A stretch of DNA of 64,000 bases from Sciurus carolinensis (taxonomy: Eukaryota > Chordata > Mammalia > Rodentia > Sciuridae): NCBI RefSeq assembly GCF_902686445.1, contig NC_062222.1, positions 138,216,596 to 138,280,595 of the forward strand, written 5' to 3'. The notes beneath the pieces are model-generated. The model was given only the letters and a program-made list of their open reading frames with translations. It ran no database searches and was not told the DNA's origin. The stretch's first letter is position 1. Each line of letters begins with the position of its first letter. This document shows positions 44,845 to 55,966 of this stretch, in pieces. Made by a program: the position numbers and the translations under genes.

Positions 44845-44936
44845 GTCCCAGCTACTGGGGAGGCTGAAGCAGGAGGATCCCTTGAGTCCAAGGGAGACCA
44901 GGCTGGGCAACATAGTGAGACTTTGTCTCAAAAGAT
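44845..44936 (+). mobile_element. 7SL-derived monomer SINE (PB1/B1-like), 3' piece
   Basis: GTCCCAGCTACTGGGGAGGC, TGAAGCAGGAGGATCCCTTG, AGTCCAAGGGAGACCAGGCT, GGGCAACATAGTGAGACTTT and GTCTCAAAA continue the SINE started at 44430. The first five bases are the duplicated target site of the LTR. The retained CTGGGCAACATAGTGAGAC marks a monomer close to the PB1 type, without the internal duplication of mouse B1. Confidence 0.9.
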
Positions 44937-45629
44937 GAGTTAATGCATCAAGCCCACCCAGAGGCTGATTGCCTGGCCTTTGGGGACTACCCAGCCCCTC
45001 TGTCCCTCTCTGTCTCTGTCCCTCTGTCTAGCTCCCGAGCCCTCTCCCCCAGTCCCTCAGTCTCTCTCCCTCTGGGTCTGTGTCCTCAGTGTCTCCTCCG
45101 CCTGGGAGCCTGCTGCCCACAAGCCTGCTTTCCTGAGCTTGCTGATGGCTCTCTGCCCTCCCAGACCCGCGCCCGCCTGACTTCCACCCTGCTGGGTCCT
45201 TCTCCCCCTCACTCCAATTCCCAGCATGCCTTGCTGGTCCCACCCCTCTCCATGTGCCAGAACCCCAGGAAGGGCCCCAACTCTCTTCTCTCCCTCTGTC
45301 CTAGCCTCCTCCGGGGCACCTGAAATGCGGGTGGGCAGTACTCCCCGCTCTCCCCCAGGGCTCCATCCCCGAACACCTCACCACTGGCTGCAGAACCTCC
45401 CCCAACCCCACAACCAGCCAAATTCCAGGGGCCGCCAGTCCTCCAGGCCACCCTTGGTCAAGACCCTGGGCTCTGTGCTCAGCAGAGCTGCACTGACACG
45501 GTCCTAGTGTTCCCTCCTTGACTCTGGTTCACCTGCCATCAGCCCTACACCAACACCACATGTCCCTTCAGCCTCCGGGACACAGAGCCCCACAGCTAAC
45601 CCCATAGCCAGGAAGGAGCCCTGTGGTGG
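44937..45629. other. Single-copy DNA with a CT-rich run (about 44998-45085)
   Basis: TCCCTCTCTGTCTCTGTCCC and similar sequence make a low-complexity C+T stretch. No gene is supported. Confidence 0.55.
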
Positions 45630-45832
45630 CTTCAGACAGATGAGGTTGGAATCCTGCCTCACCTGCCCTCTGGCTGCACGCCAACGTGCAAGCAGCTGCA
45701 CCTCTCTGAACCTCGGTGTCTTCGTCTTTAAAGTCAGGGAAATAGTTCATCACCACGGGTTGGTTGTGCACATTCAACAAGGTGATGTGTGCCTCACGTA
45801 GTGCAGAGGCCGGGATGAGGCTGGGGCTCATC
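45630..45832 (+). mobile_element. MIR SINE, nearly full-length
   Basis: Blocks in order are GAGGTTGGAATCCTGCCTCA, CGTGCAAGCAGCTGCACCTC, TCTGAACCTCGGTGTCTTCG, AAGTCAGGGAAATAGTTCAT, GTTGTGCACATTCAACAAGG and TGATGTGTGCCTCACGTAGT. They cover the MIR tRNA-like head, core and 3' part in sense orientation. This is the longest MIR in the window. Confidence 0.75.
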
Positions 45833-46629
45833 AAAGGGAAGTCCCCTCACCTCACAACATGGCAGTGAACAGGACTCAGCAGGGCCCTTTGTGCACCTGC
45901 ACGAGGGCCCAGAGCCCCTGACAGGCCAAAACCTCCTGGAGAAGGGACCATACGCCTTCCTTGGGCCACCCACCCTCAGGAGGGCTTTGCACAGCCTGCA
46001 GCGTGGCTGAACCCCGGGAAGGTGGGGAGCAGGCGGGGAGCGCTGCTGCTTGAATGTTCTGGAAGAGAAAGTGGAGAATGGTGGATAGCTTCTCCCTAGA
46101 CACCTGGTCACCGTGGAAGGCCCCGGGCCTGGGGAAGGGCTGGGGAAGGGCTTCCGCTGCAGGCTGGATCTCTGCGTCGTGGCTGTGGCTGCTCAGGTCT
46201 CCGTCTCCTCCAGGGACGCTTGGCAGCTGCATCTTGCAGGCGACGTCCGTTCCATCTGAGCTGTCAGATTTGCTGCCTGAGCTGCGCACCACGCTCCCCG
46301 CCATCACCCAGGGAGCTGCTTCCTGGCTTGGGGACTGGGCGTCTTCCTCTTGTGCCGATCGCCATAGCGAGAGGCTGATGGGCTTTGTCGCCCTCAGGAG
46401 CCCATTCGTCTCTTCCGCTTCCTCTCTTGTTCCTGTTTGCTGTTCTGCTGAGCTGCGCTTGCCTTCCTTTCCTCCTCCTTCTGTCTGTGTTGGCTCCAGC
46501 CTCTCTTCAGCTCGCGAGTGGGACCTCCTTCCTCCTGACACCAGCCTGTCCACACTGGGTGTCCTCTGCCCCTGCCCACGGTGCACCGGAGCTTACATCT
46601 TGTCCAGTTCCACACGAGTTCTGAGTCTC
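45833..46629. other. Unassigned single-copy DNA
   Basis: A 236-codon minus-strand frame (45876-46586) and a 219-codon plus-strand frame (46054-46713) overlap head to head. The latter runs into L1 sequence, which argues against both being genes. Confidence 0.5.
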
Positions 46630-47330
46630 ATTTGCATTTCTTCTTTGACTCTGGGGTTAATATCTGGGATTTTCCAGATCGCCTTCCGCTGCCAATATCA
46701 ATTGCTAATTTAATTCCATTGTGGTCTGAGAACATACTTGAAAAGATTTGAGTCCTTTTAAATTATTAAGTCTTATTTCATGACTCAGAATCTGGTCTCT
46801 CTTGGCCAGGGACCTGCATGCGCTTGACCAGAAGATCTCCCTGGTGCTGGGCGGAGTGTCGGTCAAGCCTCTCTGTCCTCGCTGACTTCCTGTCGACCCT
46901 TATCTATTTAGGAGCCTAGTGTTGAAGCACTATCGTGATGCGGATCTCTATGCTTCGTCTTGGGAACTTTTCGCTCCCCTCCGCGTGGCTCGAAGTTCCA
47001 AGGCACATGAACTCAGGATTGTGGTGTGCGTGGGGGAAGGCCCCGCTGTCCTGCAGATACCCTGTGCCCTGAGCGGGCCATGTCTGGTGACCCACCGGGC
47101 TGCCCTTTGATGGCCGTTGGCCCGGGTCCCTCCTTGGATCCTGCCTGTCTCCTGCTCGAGGCTTCTTCTAAGCGGCCCTGGCCGTGCCTTCCCCTCTCAG
47201 CCTCGCCCTTACACCCGAGTGCTGTGACTTGGTTGTCGATGGTTGGGTCTAGGCCCTCGTCCGGCGAGTCTTCCGGTTTCTTTCTCCTCTTCTGCTGCCT
47301 TCTCTGGGACGAGCTCAGGGCGTGTTCTCG
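46630..47330 (-). pseudogene. LINE-1 ORF2 fragment (antisense)
   Basis: Unmistakable antisense L1 ORF2 blocks occur in order: GCATTTCTTCTTTGACTCTG, ATTTAATTCCATTGTGGTCT, GAGAACATACTTGAAAAGAT, TCAGAATCTGGTCTCTCTTG, GTTGAAGCACTATCGTGATG, CACATGAACTCAGGATTGTG, and weaker TTGTCGATGGTTGGGTCTAG to TTTCTCCTCTTCTGCTGCCT. The first half is clearer than the second, and the right end near 47330 is uncertain. Frameshifts and stops are present throughout. Confidence 0.85.
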
Positions 47331-47664
47331 TTCCACTCTCTCCTTGGCTGCTCTGTCGGCAGGAACAGCCCAGGTTGGTGCCTGGACATTGACTGCGGGC
47401 AGAGCTGGCTCCCTGCGGGTTCTGCCGCTGGTGACGTGGTCCTCGGCGGGTGAAGTGGCAGTCCTGAAAAGCCCTTTCTTAAAACTGATCCAGAGTCAGC
47501 TTCCCCTGCCCACCAAAGACCCTAGTGACCCCACACAAGGCCTGGCCACCTCTGCTCGTCCGTGTGCCTCTCAGGCATCGGCTCCTCTGGGCGCCTCTCT
47601 GTCTCCACGGCCCCCATGATGCCGCCTCCATCCCGGCCCTCCTCATGCCCTGCTTCCCACCTGC
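47331..47664. other. Unassigned stretch
   Basis: C+T-rich single-copy DNA. I see nothing specific. Confidence 0.5.
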
Positions 47665-47745
47665 CTCGCCCACCAAGCCGTAGGCTCCTGGAGAGCAGGA
47701 CTGTCCCTGGGCCTGGTGCTGTGCCTGTCGTGTGACCGTGGTTTG
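47665..47745 (+). mobile_element. L2 LINE 3' fragment
   Basis: GCCGTAGGCTCCTGGAGAGC followed by AGGACTGTCCCTGGGCCTGG matches the L2 3' segment (GTAAGCTCCTTGAGGGCAGGGACTGTG). It is ancient and not mobile. Confidence 0.6.
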
Positions 47746-48619
47746 TTTATCAGTCAGCTGATTTGCCCTTCCTGGGCACTAGAGGGCCAGGTGGAGCCCT
47801 CTGTCCTTGCTGCCCCCACCTCTCAGCTCCACAGGGAGACCTGCAGGGACAGCCCAGCAACCAAGCCTGCAGGCAGGCGAGCCGTCCTGCTGCACACTGT
47901 GAGAAGGCCAGGCCCGCGGGAGCAGGACGGAGGGCACGCGGGAAAGCAGGGGGAGGGGTGCCCTAGAGGCCCCAGCGGGGCCCAGGCTTGTGCAGCTGAC
48001 CTCACGCTGCAGGAGCTGACGCCGCCCAGCTCAGTGGCCAGCGTGAGGACAGGGGAAAGTCAGCTCCTGGCCTTTACAAGGACCCGCACTTCCTCGGGGT
48101 CAGAGAAGACGTGGGCCACACCTGCGCCTTGGCCACAGCCCCCTCCTGCTATGACCTGAAGGGCCTGGGCCTGGGCCTCGGGCCAGATCTTAAGAGCCCC
48201 TCAGGTCAGGGAGCAGAGTGGGCGATACAGCTGGCTCTGCGCACCACCCCTCGGTGCGAGGCAGGCCCAGGAGGCAGAGCCCAACACAGTCTCCAGGGGC
48301 TCAGCCCTTGTCCTTCCGCCTGGCTGGCCCGCTGCCCCACCACCCAGCCCGCACTCCCCATGCCCTCTGCCTGGGAAACCATCACGTTCAGGCTCAAGGT
48401 GAGAAGGCCGCAGCAGTGAGGCTGAGGAGCACCCGGAGGGGCAGTGGCCCCACCACATCCTCCACATGGAGGCCCAGGTGCTGGCCGGCCTGGGTGGCTG
48501 ACCAGGCTGCAGGGACAGTTGCCTTAGAGCTACAGGAATGTCTTCCGCCCGGCCCGGCTGGGGGAGGAATCAGGGTGTGCGGGACAGCCCCGCCTCCCCT
48601 CTCAGGCTCCAGGAGGGTC
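47746..48619. other. Unassigned GC-rich single-copy DNA
   Basis: No gene or firm repeat call is made. Confidence 0.5.
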
Positions 48620-48818
48620 CTTCCTGCCTCCCCTAGGTGTCCTGTGCATGCGCTCTCGTCTCCACGTGGCCTCTTCCTCCCTCCCTGCGTCCTAATCTCC
48701 CACTGCAAGGTCATCAGCCATTGGATTTGGGGTGCCCCCAAGCCAGGATCAAATTTTAACACTTGCCAAGACTCTATTTCAAAATAAGGCCACGTGAATT
48801 TGGGGGAACCCGTTCAAC
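48620..48818 (-). mobile_element. MaLR-type LTR 5' half (antisense)
   Basis: CACGTGGCCTCTTCCTCCCT, GTCATCAGCCATTGGATTTG, GGTGCCCCCAAGCCAGGATC, CAAGACTCTATTTCAAAATA, AGGCCACGTGAATTTGGGGG and AACCCGTTCAACCCAGGACC are collinear with the antisense start of MLT1/MST LTRs. The 3' half is absent. Confidence 0.7.
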
Positions 48819-51800
48819 CCAGGACCTGCGGCTTCTGGAGGAAATACCAGGAGCCGAGGCCAACCTGGGTGCCACAGGGAGCCTCCACATGCCTGCCAGC
48901 CTAGACTCCAAGCAGGGTCCCTGGGTAGCAGCCCTGGCAGGAGGGTGGTGGGCAGGGAGGCTCCGGGACTCTGCTGCTGGTCCTCCCCCAGCCACCTCCC
49001 CCACCCTCCAGGGGAAAGTTCCAGGTGGGTGTCACCTTTAGGTGAGCAAGGGCCCCGCTGGGGAAATGACTCTGGAGAGTAGGAGAGGAGGGAGGAGAAC
49101 CTGCAGCTGGCTCTGGAGGGTCACGTGGAGTGGGGCGGACGGGGTGGGAGGGGGCTGTCTCTGAGAAGACGTCTCCAGCCTGCTCAGAACCCAACTGTCG
49201 AGTAAAGAAAAGCGAGTTCCCCGCTCCACGCCAGCTGGACGAGGCTGCACTTGGAGACTCCTTGGCTTCCTGTGGGCCCAGGCCTTAGGCAGGGGGCCTG
49301 GGGCCCGGTTGGGGTGCTTCCCAGCTGCAGCATGGGGGTCAAGAGGCGAGATCAGAAGCGCAAGCCGACACCCCTGGCTTCCCACCTGAGCAAGCCGCTC
49401 CACCTCTACGGGCTCACAGCTCCTGTGTCTGGAGGGCAGGCCTCCCTCTTGACTTCCTCACCTGTCCTGGGTAAGCAGTGGCCACAGCCACGAGGGTCCG
49501 TGTCAGGCTGTAAATCAGGGCTGTGGGCCTTCCACCCCGTGCATCCCCAGCCCACTCAGCGAGACGGATCCCACAGTTCACCTTGCCCACACTCAGTCAC
49601 CGCCTGCCTGGCGGGTCGCTCTCTCACACCCCAACGGCTGCACGCACGGGGCAGGCCAGCCTGCGTAGACAAAGCAGGAACCCTGCTCCCCAGCCTCACT
49701 CTGACCCCAGACTCCCCACCCCAACACCCAGTGCCCCCAGCCTTTGGGGCAGCCACCATCTCCCAACAGGCGGCAGGATGCTTTCCTGAGGGCCCTGGAG
49801 GGCGGGTGGAGGGGGAGCGTCCTTGCGGAGGGGCAGCCCGCCCACCTCCGGCTGGGCTGCCCACACCTGTGCAGAGAATCGGTCAGTGTGCAGCCGTGGG
49901 TGGCTCCCAGCCTCTCCTGGTCCACCAGGCCGGGCGCTGCAGCCCACCCACCCAGGCCGGCAGCTCTGGAGACCATGGGGTACTGACCCTTTTCATACAG
50001 GGGACCGCCTTCCTCCACTACACAGGGACCAGCCAGAGCAATACCGGCTGCACAGCCCTGGCCCCTCTTGCCCCCTCCCATCCCACCAGTCTTCTGGCAC
50101 CAGGACTGTTGGGGGCCATGTACATAAATCATGGTCTGTTCCAGCCGTTAAGGCAGGGAGGCTGCTCCTCTGGGAACTGCTGGTTGAAATCGCCCAGTCC
50201 GAGAATGCCCAGATCACGCGGCCCCCTGAGGGTCACGCAGCCTCCCGGGGTGGGAGTCGCCTGCCAAGCGCCCATCAGCCTGTCTCCTGCAAGACCCCTC
50301 CCACAGGGAGAAGCAAGCACCGGAACAAGACTCCGCCCACTGAACCCTCACCCTGCCTTTGATGTCCTCCCTTTAAATAAGAATGGGGGCCTTCCTCAGT
50401 TGTTCAGTGCCAGTTCCTATCAGGACTGGAAGAGCCATCAGGCGCTCCGCTTTTTAAGTCTTTTTAAATCTTTGTCCTATTTCTTACTGGTCCTTTCAGA
50501 CTTCTTATTTTCCCAGGCGGCTCACATCTCCTGAGCAGGAACCCGCTCTGTCAGGGTCCTGGCCACCCTGTCACAGGACCCTGGTGTCACTTACCCTCTA
50601 ACCTAGGGCAAGGACTCCTCCCCCTGGACCCCAGGGTGGCTGTGCTGGAAGCCATCGTCCCATTTACAAATGCCCAGAGCCCCACTCTGGTCCCCTCCTA
50701 GACCAGTGGTGGGCCATTCACACATCCGGGAGAGTACACCACTATCCTCTGGGCCCCCGGGCCCTGGGGCCAGGCCACCCATGAGCAGAAGGGGACAGGC
50801 AGCCAGGAGGACCTGCTAGGCGTGAGGCGAGCGATGGACGTGGCCGTGGGAGCCCCCCTGAGTCAGCCCGGGCCCCGTCTCCTCGGGCCTGTCAGAACCG
50901 GTCCTCATAAGCCCCTCTCTTGGATGAACTGTGTTGGTTCTGGGAGCATCAAGCCTCAGAAGGGAGAGGAGCGCTTGGCAGGGCAGGATGTACGAGGGCT
51001 CCACCCCACTCCAGGCCGGCTGTGGCGGGCTCCACGCAGGCTCGTGTCCTGCCCTGCTTTGGCCACACTGCACGTGCTGGGGGTGCCCTTCTGTGGGCCT
51101 CCGAGGGCTCTGGCCTCTGCTGGCCACTCGAAGCCTCCCATGCAGTTTCCTTCACCTGGGACCCCTGCCCTCCTCTGTGCCTCCCCTGTGGGTGCTCCCT
51201 GGCCTCCCTGGCCCTCCTCCCTCCCCACTCCCTGCCCTTCCCGCAGCCCTGTGTGTCCCTTTGGCACAGTTCCAACCTCCCCAAATGGCCACTGCCAGTA
51301 TCTGGGTCTGTCTGTCTCTCCCACCAGCACTGTGGCTTCTGGGGTTGGGTCCTGCCTGTCTCCTTCTGGTACAGGGGTCTGGCTGCCCATCGGGTCCCCA
51401 GCCCCTGCCATCCAGGCCCCTGAGCACGCCTGCTCCCTGGGTCCACTTCCAGGGCCGCCTCTGCACTGACTCAGAGTGTCCCTGCAGCTGGACACGCACC
51501 TTAGGACTTTCTCCCGGGGAGTAGCTCACGCTCTGCCGTGGCTGTTACGTTTCTGGTTTCTGGGCAGAGTAGCCGAGCATCATCCCAAGGTGGCCGCTGG
51601 GCAGGCGGTAGCTGGCAGGGTGGGGTCTCGCACACATGCTGCCCTGCGGGCACTTTCTCCCTACCCCATCCCAAGGCCTCTCCTGCAGCCCCTGCCCACA
51701 CCATGATGTAGGGCCCTGCCTCTTGTGTGCCACCTCTGCAGCCTGGGGCAGCACCTTGATTTCCCCAATGGTAAGCAGGGCCTGGTGTCCAGGGCAATGA

Positions 51801-51914
51801 GAGGAGCCTGCGGATAGCACAGGGCTGCACGCGGAGCCCAGAGCGGGCCAGTCCTGCCTCGCCCGCCCCTCTGCCTGGGGCAGTCACCTGCCTGGGGCGG
51901 TCACACACTGGCTG
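48819..51914. other. 3.1 kb unassigned GC-rich DNA
   Basis: No recognised gene. The longest non-repeat open frame of the window lies here (49251-50534, plus strand) and is described separately. An AT-richer tail at 50380-50520 includes pyrimidine-rich runs ending TTTCAG and TTTCCCAG. Confidence 0.45.
49251..50534 (+). other. Long open frame of doubtful coding status (427 codons)
   Basis: This frame opens with METPWLPVGPG, is rich in Pro, Ser, Gly and Leu, and ends with a short hydrophobic stretch near residues 403-420 (FLSLFKSLSYFLLVLSDFLF). It matches no protein family I know. Overlapping frames of 179 codons exist both on the same strand (49823-50362) and on the minus strand (49593-50132), showing that the DNA is simply stop-poor. 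No Kozak-like start, splice signal pair or polyadenylation signal decides for it. Listed only because it is the longest frame outside tandem repeats. Confidence 0.1.
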
Positions 51915-51962
51915 AGCCCTGGTTTCCCCAGCTGCACATTAGGTTTATTAGTACCTCCCCAG
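51915..51962 (+). mobile_element. MIR SINE core fragment
   Basis: GAGCCCTGGTTTCCCCAGCT followed by GTTTATTAGTACCTCCCCAG matches the MIR core and following segment. Only about 50 bp are preserved. Confidence 0.55.
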
Positions 51963-52904
51963 GTGGGAGGAGGGAGTGAGGAGAAAGCTCTGGAATCCCT
52001 GCGTGGACATCCGGTCAGCGTCAGGAGCACAGGGCCACCACAGAGACAGCGTCCCCTCACTCATCAGACGTCGCAGGCCCTGAGGAGCCCACAGACGGAG
52101 ACGAGGGCAGTGCACAAGGCACACATGCGTGGTTGATAAGGCGAGGCCACCTTCAGACGGGGCTGTGCTCCGCCTAGAATGGGCACTCAGGAGGGACGTC
52201 CTGAGCCCTTGGTCCCGGCACAGCCTCAGGGTGTCTGCTGCCCTGGCAAAGCCAGCCCACACGGCTTGGGAGGAGGCGGACCCCGGAGCTGCCCCTGCCA
52301 GAGCGAAGCCTGCGGGTCCCCAGGGGAGACTGCAGAGGGCACAGCGGGAAGCGGGAGGGGCTCAGCACAGCCACATCCCCGACACGCAGCCAGGCAAGCC
52401 TCAGAACCTTCCAGACAGAGCCTAAAGCTACCACTAGTCTAAGAGGGCTGAATTCCAGCTCCCAAAAATTCACCGGATTTTTGCCTTTGGATTCTCGGGG
52501 CCACTCTGGTTCTGGGCTCAGGAAGCGGAAGGCGGGTGTCTTCTGTCCGGTCAGCACCCTCTGCAGGTCAGCCTGGCCACACTATCCAGAGTGGGTCCAC
52601 TCGGGAAACGCGTGCGGATTCCTCGTTCACTCCGCTCCCTGTCCGGCAGCCCCTGACGGGACAGCTGCCCACCTCCTGCTCCCCTGAGATTCCTGCAGCA
52701 AGAGCTGTGAACCACCTCACAGCTGGGGCCAGCTCAGGAGGCCCAGCTAAGGTCAGTGTTGAACCGGGGCTCCCTGGAAGAGTGGCCCTGCAAAGTCACA
52801 CAGACCCACAGAACCACACGAGTCCTGGGAAATCAGGAAAGGAGACGTGAGGAGGACCGGATCCCACGAACCCCGAGGCAGGGAACGGGGTAGATTACCG
52901 AGTG
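51963..52904. other. Unassigned single-copy DNA
   Basis: No gene or repeat is recognised. Confidence 0.5.
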
Positions 52905-53700
52905 GATCCACACACTGCTCCGTCCAGCCAACCAGCCACACACCTCTCACCTGGCCATCAAGCCCTCCCCCACCCAACTCCACCAATGTAGTCCTTCGCC
53001 ACCTACCACACACATCCCAAACCATCGGCCCGTTTCGCCCCGGTCCACACTTGCACAAGCCCAGCCCGGTCCTTCCACATCACACCCTCCTTTCATCAAG
53101 CCACCACCTACCTGCATGCCCACTCTTCAGCCAGCCATACGCCCCGCCTTGCCAAACCAACAACCAGGTGCCATCCATCCACCAAACACACCTCGCAAGT
53201 AATGATCCAGTCACTCACCACGAAACATTCAGTGTTAAGTGACCAACACGTAACACCATACGTCCGTCCAACTCCGCACCTAGCCGTCAGACTGCCCGTC
53301 CCTTCCACAGTCCATCCATCCACCCGAATTCTAACCTCCCTATGACCTCCTGCTCAACGATGCAATCGCATACCAACTGATCCACCACCCATCTACATCC
53401 TGCCAGTGTCCACCCTCCTCCACACATCTATCTCACCAGCTGTCACCCATCCGTTTACCCAACCCCCTGCTCATCCACCCGTCAACACATCAACACATCG
53501 TCTATCTACCCACCAAACCGTCGTTCTGACCACCTGGTCCTTCTGTTACAATTCACCAAAAACCCAGGCAAGCATGCTTAATGAATGCCCCACTCACCTG
53601 TCTATTCATTTATCATCCACCTCTCTTTGTAACCACTCATCATCTCTGGCTCCTCTTTCCATCCGCTCCTCCACCCGCAGACCCATTCGCTCAGCCGAGT
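52905..53700. repeat. Degenerate CCAT/CCAC-rich low-complexity tract
   Basis: The plus strand is rich in short CCATCCA, CCACCCA and CATCCACC words without exact periodicity, for example TCCATCCATCCACCCGAATT near 53310 and CATCCACCCGTCAACACATC near 53470. It is probably a decayed (CCAT)n expansion. Confidence 0.75.
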
Positions 53701-53814
53701 TCACTGGTCAAGGGTGATCAGTTGGTGAGTGAGGGATACCGCAGGACAGAGCAGGCAGAGGCCAGTCTACCAGGAGCACACACTCCAGGGGGGTGAGGCA
53801 GACAAGCACGGAAT

Positions 53815-53815
<1 letters not shown>

Positions 53816-53853
<38 letters not shown>
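53816..53853. repeat. (CA)n microsatellite, about 19 repeats
   Basis: An uninterrupted CACACA run from CCACAC on the left to ACATCACC on the right. Likely length-polymorphic. Confidence 0.97.
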
Positions 53854-53854
<1 letters not shown>

Positions 53855-54937
53855 CACCTGAGAAGCACAAAAACACATGAACTGAAACAAGGTCCTGAAG
53901 GGCACAGGCTTCTGCGGGCGGAGGCCCGGGCCGGCATGCGCCTGGAGTCCAGGAGCAAGAAGGGAGCAGGGAAGGGCATCTCAAAGGCTCTGGGTGTCGG
54001 GGGCAGTGGCCTGCGAGGGGTGAGGCGAGGTAGAGCCAGCAGGGGTCCAGGGGCCCCCTGACGTCCGCCTGGCAAGGTGGCAGACAGCCTCGGCTGGGCC
54101 TAGGCCAGGAACACCACATCTGGCCCCCAGCCCCGCACTCCCCTTCTGTGGACATGTCCTTCCTTTGTCACCAAAAGTAGCCCCTTGCTGTCCGTGTGCC
54201 CGCTCCTGGGGTCCCAGAAGCCCGAGAGGCCATTCTGCACACCACCCCCCATGGCGTTTGGCTGTCTCTGCTTCATATTTCTCTTACATCTTTTCAGAAA
54301 TACATGAAGCTGTGAACCCGAAGCCGTCAGCCGAGCAGCTGTCTCTCCCTAACGAGATCGTCCTAATTACGGCGGCTGGCGCGGCTGGCGGTGTCTGAGC
54401 TCCGTCCTCTGAGATCCCTCTCCTCACTCGCGGGCACAGAGGGGTTAACGCTTCCAGGGCACCTCAGGGAGACTCGACGGGGGACAAGAGCTCCCACACA
54501 CTGCCAAGGCACGCCAGGGACACCGGGGTCAGCAGCCTGGGCAGCAGCTCCTCTACCGCAGGGCTGGGGGCGTGTGGTGCCTCCCAGGAACCACAGCCTG
54601 GCTAGAACAGCCACCAAGGCCGAGGCAGGCCCAAGGTCGCGAGGCAGGCAGGGTGGGCAGTCTGTCCAGGACTTTCCTGGGTCCAGTCCTACCCTGGAGC
54701 CCAGGCTGGCAGGGGCGGCCTGGAGGTGAGCGGGGGCTCCTGAGGCCCGACCTTGGGCAGGTGAGGACTAGGACTGCCAGCGGGGAGGCCCTGGAGGAGC
54801 TGCCACTCCCACCCTGACCACTGCCATGGACAGCATGCCCGGGCCCTGGCCCTGAGGACGGCTGCTAGAGCCCAGGCCCACACGGAAGATGAGGCCACAG
54901 GGCGGACACAGGTGCGCGCGCTCGCGATCTCTCTCAG
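53854..54937. other. Single-copy DNA with a splice-acceptor-like, CpG-bearing segment at 54245-54400
   Basis: A pyrimidine-rich run (TTCATATTTCTCTTACATCT then TTTCAG at 54291-54296) precedes a 100-base stretch with high CpG and a TAATTA core. The frame after the AG stays open for about 34 codons before TGA. No family match. Detail in findings. Confidence 0.4.
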
Positions 54938-55966
54938 TGTCTCTCTCTCTCCCTCCCTCCCTCCCTCTCCCTCCCTCCCTCTCCCTCTCTCCCTCCCTCT
55001 CCCTCCCTCCCTCTCCCTACTTCCCTCCCTCTCCCTCCCCTTCTCTCTCCCTCCCTCCCTCTCTCTCCCTCCCTCTCCCTCCCTCCCTCTCTCTCCCTCC
55101 CTCTCCCTCCCTCCCTCCCTCTCCCTCCCTCCCTCTCCCTACTTCCCTCCCTCTCCCTCCCCCTTCTCTCTCCCTCCCTCCCTCTCTCTCCCTCCCTCTC
55201 CCTCCCTCCCTCTCTCTCCCTCCCTCTCCCTACTTCCCTCCCTCTCCCTCCCTCTCTCTCTCTCTCTCTCCCTCCCTCTCCCTCCCTCCCTCTCCCTACT
55301 TCCCTCCCTCTCCCTCCCTCCCTCTCTCTCCCTCCCTCTCCCTCTCTCCCTCCCTCTCCCTCCCTCCCTCTCCCTACTTCCCTCCCTCTCCCTCCCCCTT
55401 CTCTCTCCCTCCCTCCCTCTCTCTCCCTCCCTCTCCCTCCCTCCCTCTCTCTCCCTCCCTCTCTCCCTCCCTCCCTCCCTCTCCCTCCCTCCCTCTCCCT
55501 ACTTCCCTCCCTCTCCCTCCCCCTTCTCTCTCCCTCCCTCCCTCTCTCTCCCTCCCTCTCCCTCCCTCCCTCTCTCTCCCTCCCTCTCCCTACTTCCCTC
55601 CCTCTCCCTCCCTCTCTCTCTCTCTCTCTCCCTCCCTCTCCCTCCCTCCCTCTCCCTACTTCCCTCCCTCTCCCTCCCTCCCTCTCCCTCTCCCTCCCTC
55701 CCTCTCCCTCCCTCTCTCTCCCTCTCTCTCCCTTCCTCTCCCTCCCTCTCTCTCTCTCTCTCTCCCTCCCTCTCCCTCCCTCCCTCTCCTACTTCCCTCC
55801 CTCTCCCTCTCTCCCTCCCTCTCCCTCCCTCCCTCTCCCTCCCTCTCTCTCTCTCTCTCTCCCTCCCTCTCCCTCCCTCCCTCTCCCTACTTCCCTCCCT
55901 CTCCCTCTCCCTCTCTCCCTCCCTCTCCCTCCCTCTCTCTCCCTCCCTCTCCCTCCCTCCTTATTT
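54938..55966. repeat. 1-kb (CCCT/CT)n polypyrimidine array with higher-order structure
   Basis: The tract is CCCT and CTCT words punctuated by CTACTTCCCT every 70-130 bases. A block of about 225 bp (from about 55101 to 55326) is repeated with no change at a distance of exactly 360 bp (55461-55686). The segment starting ACTTCCCTCCCTCTCCCTCC followed by CCCTT occurs at 55141, 55376 and 55501. Plus-strand frames of 374 and 395 codons made of Ser/Pro/Leu are artefacts. Confidence 0.97.
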
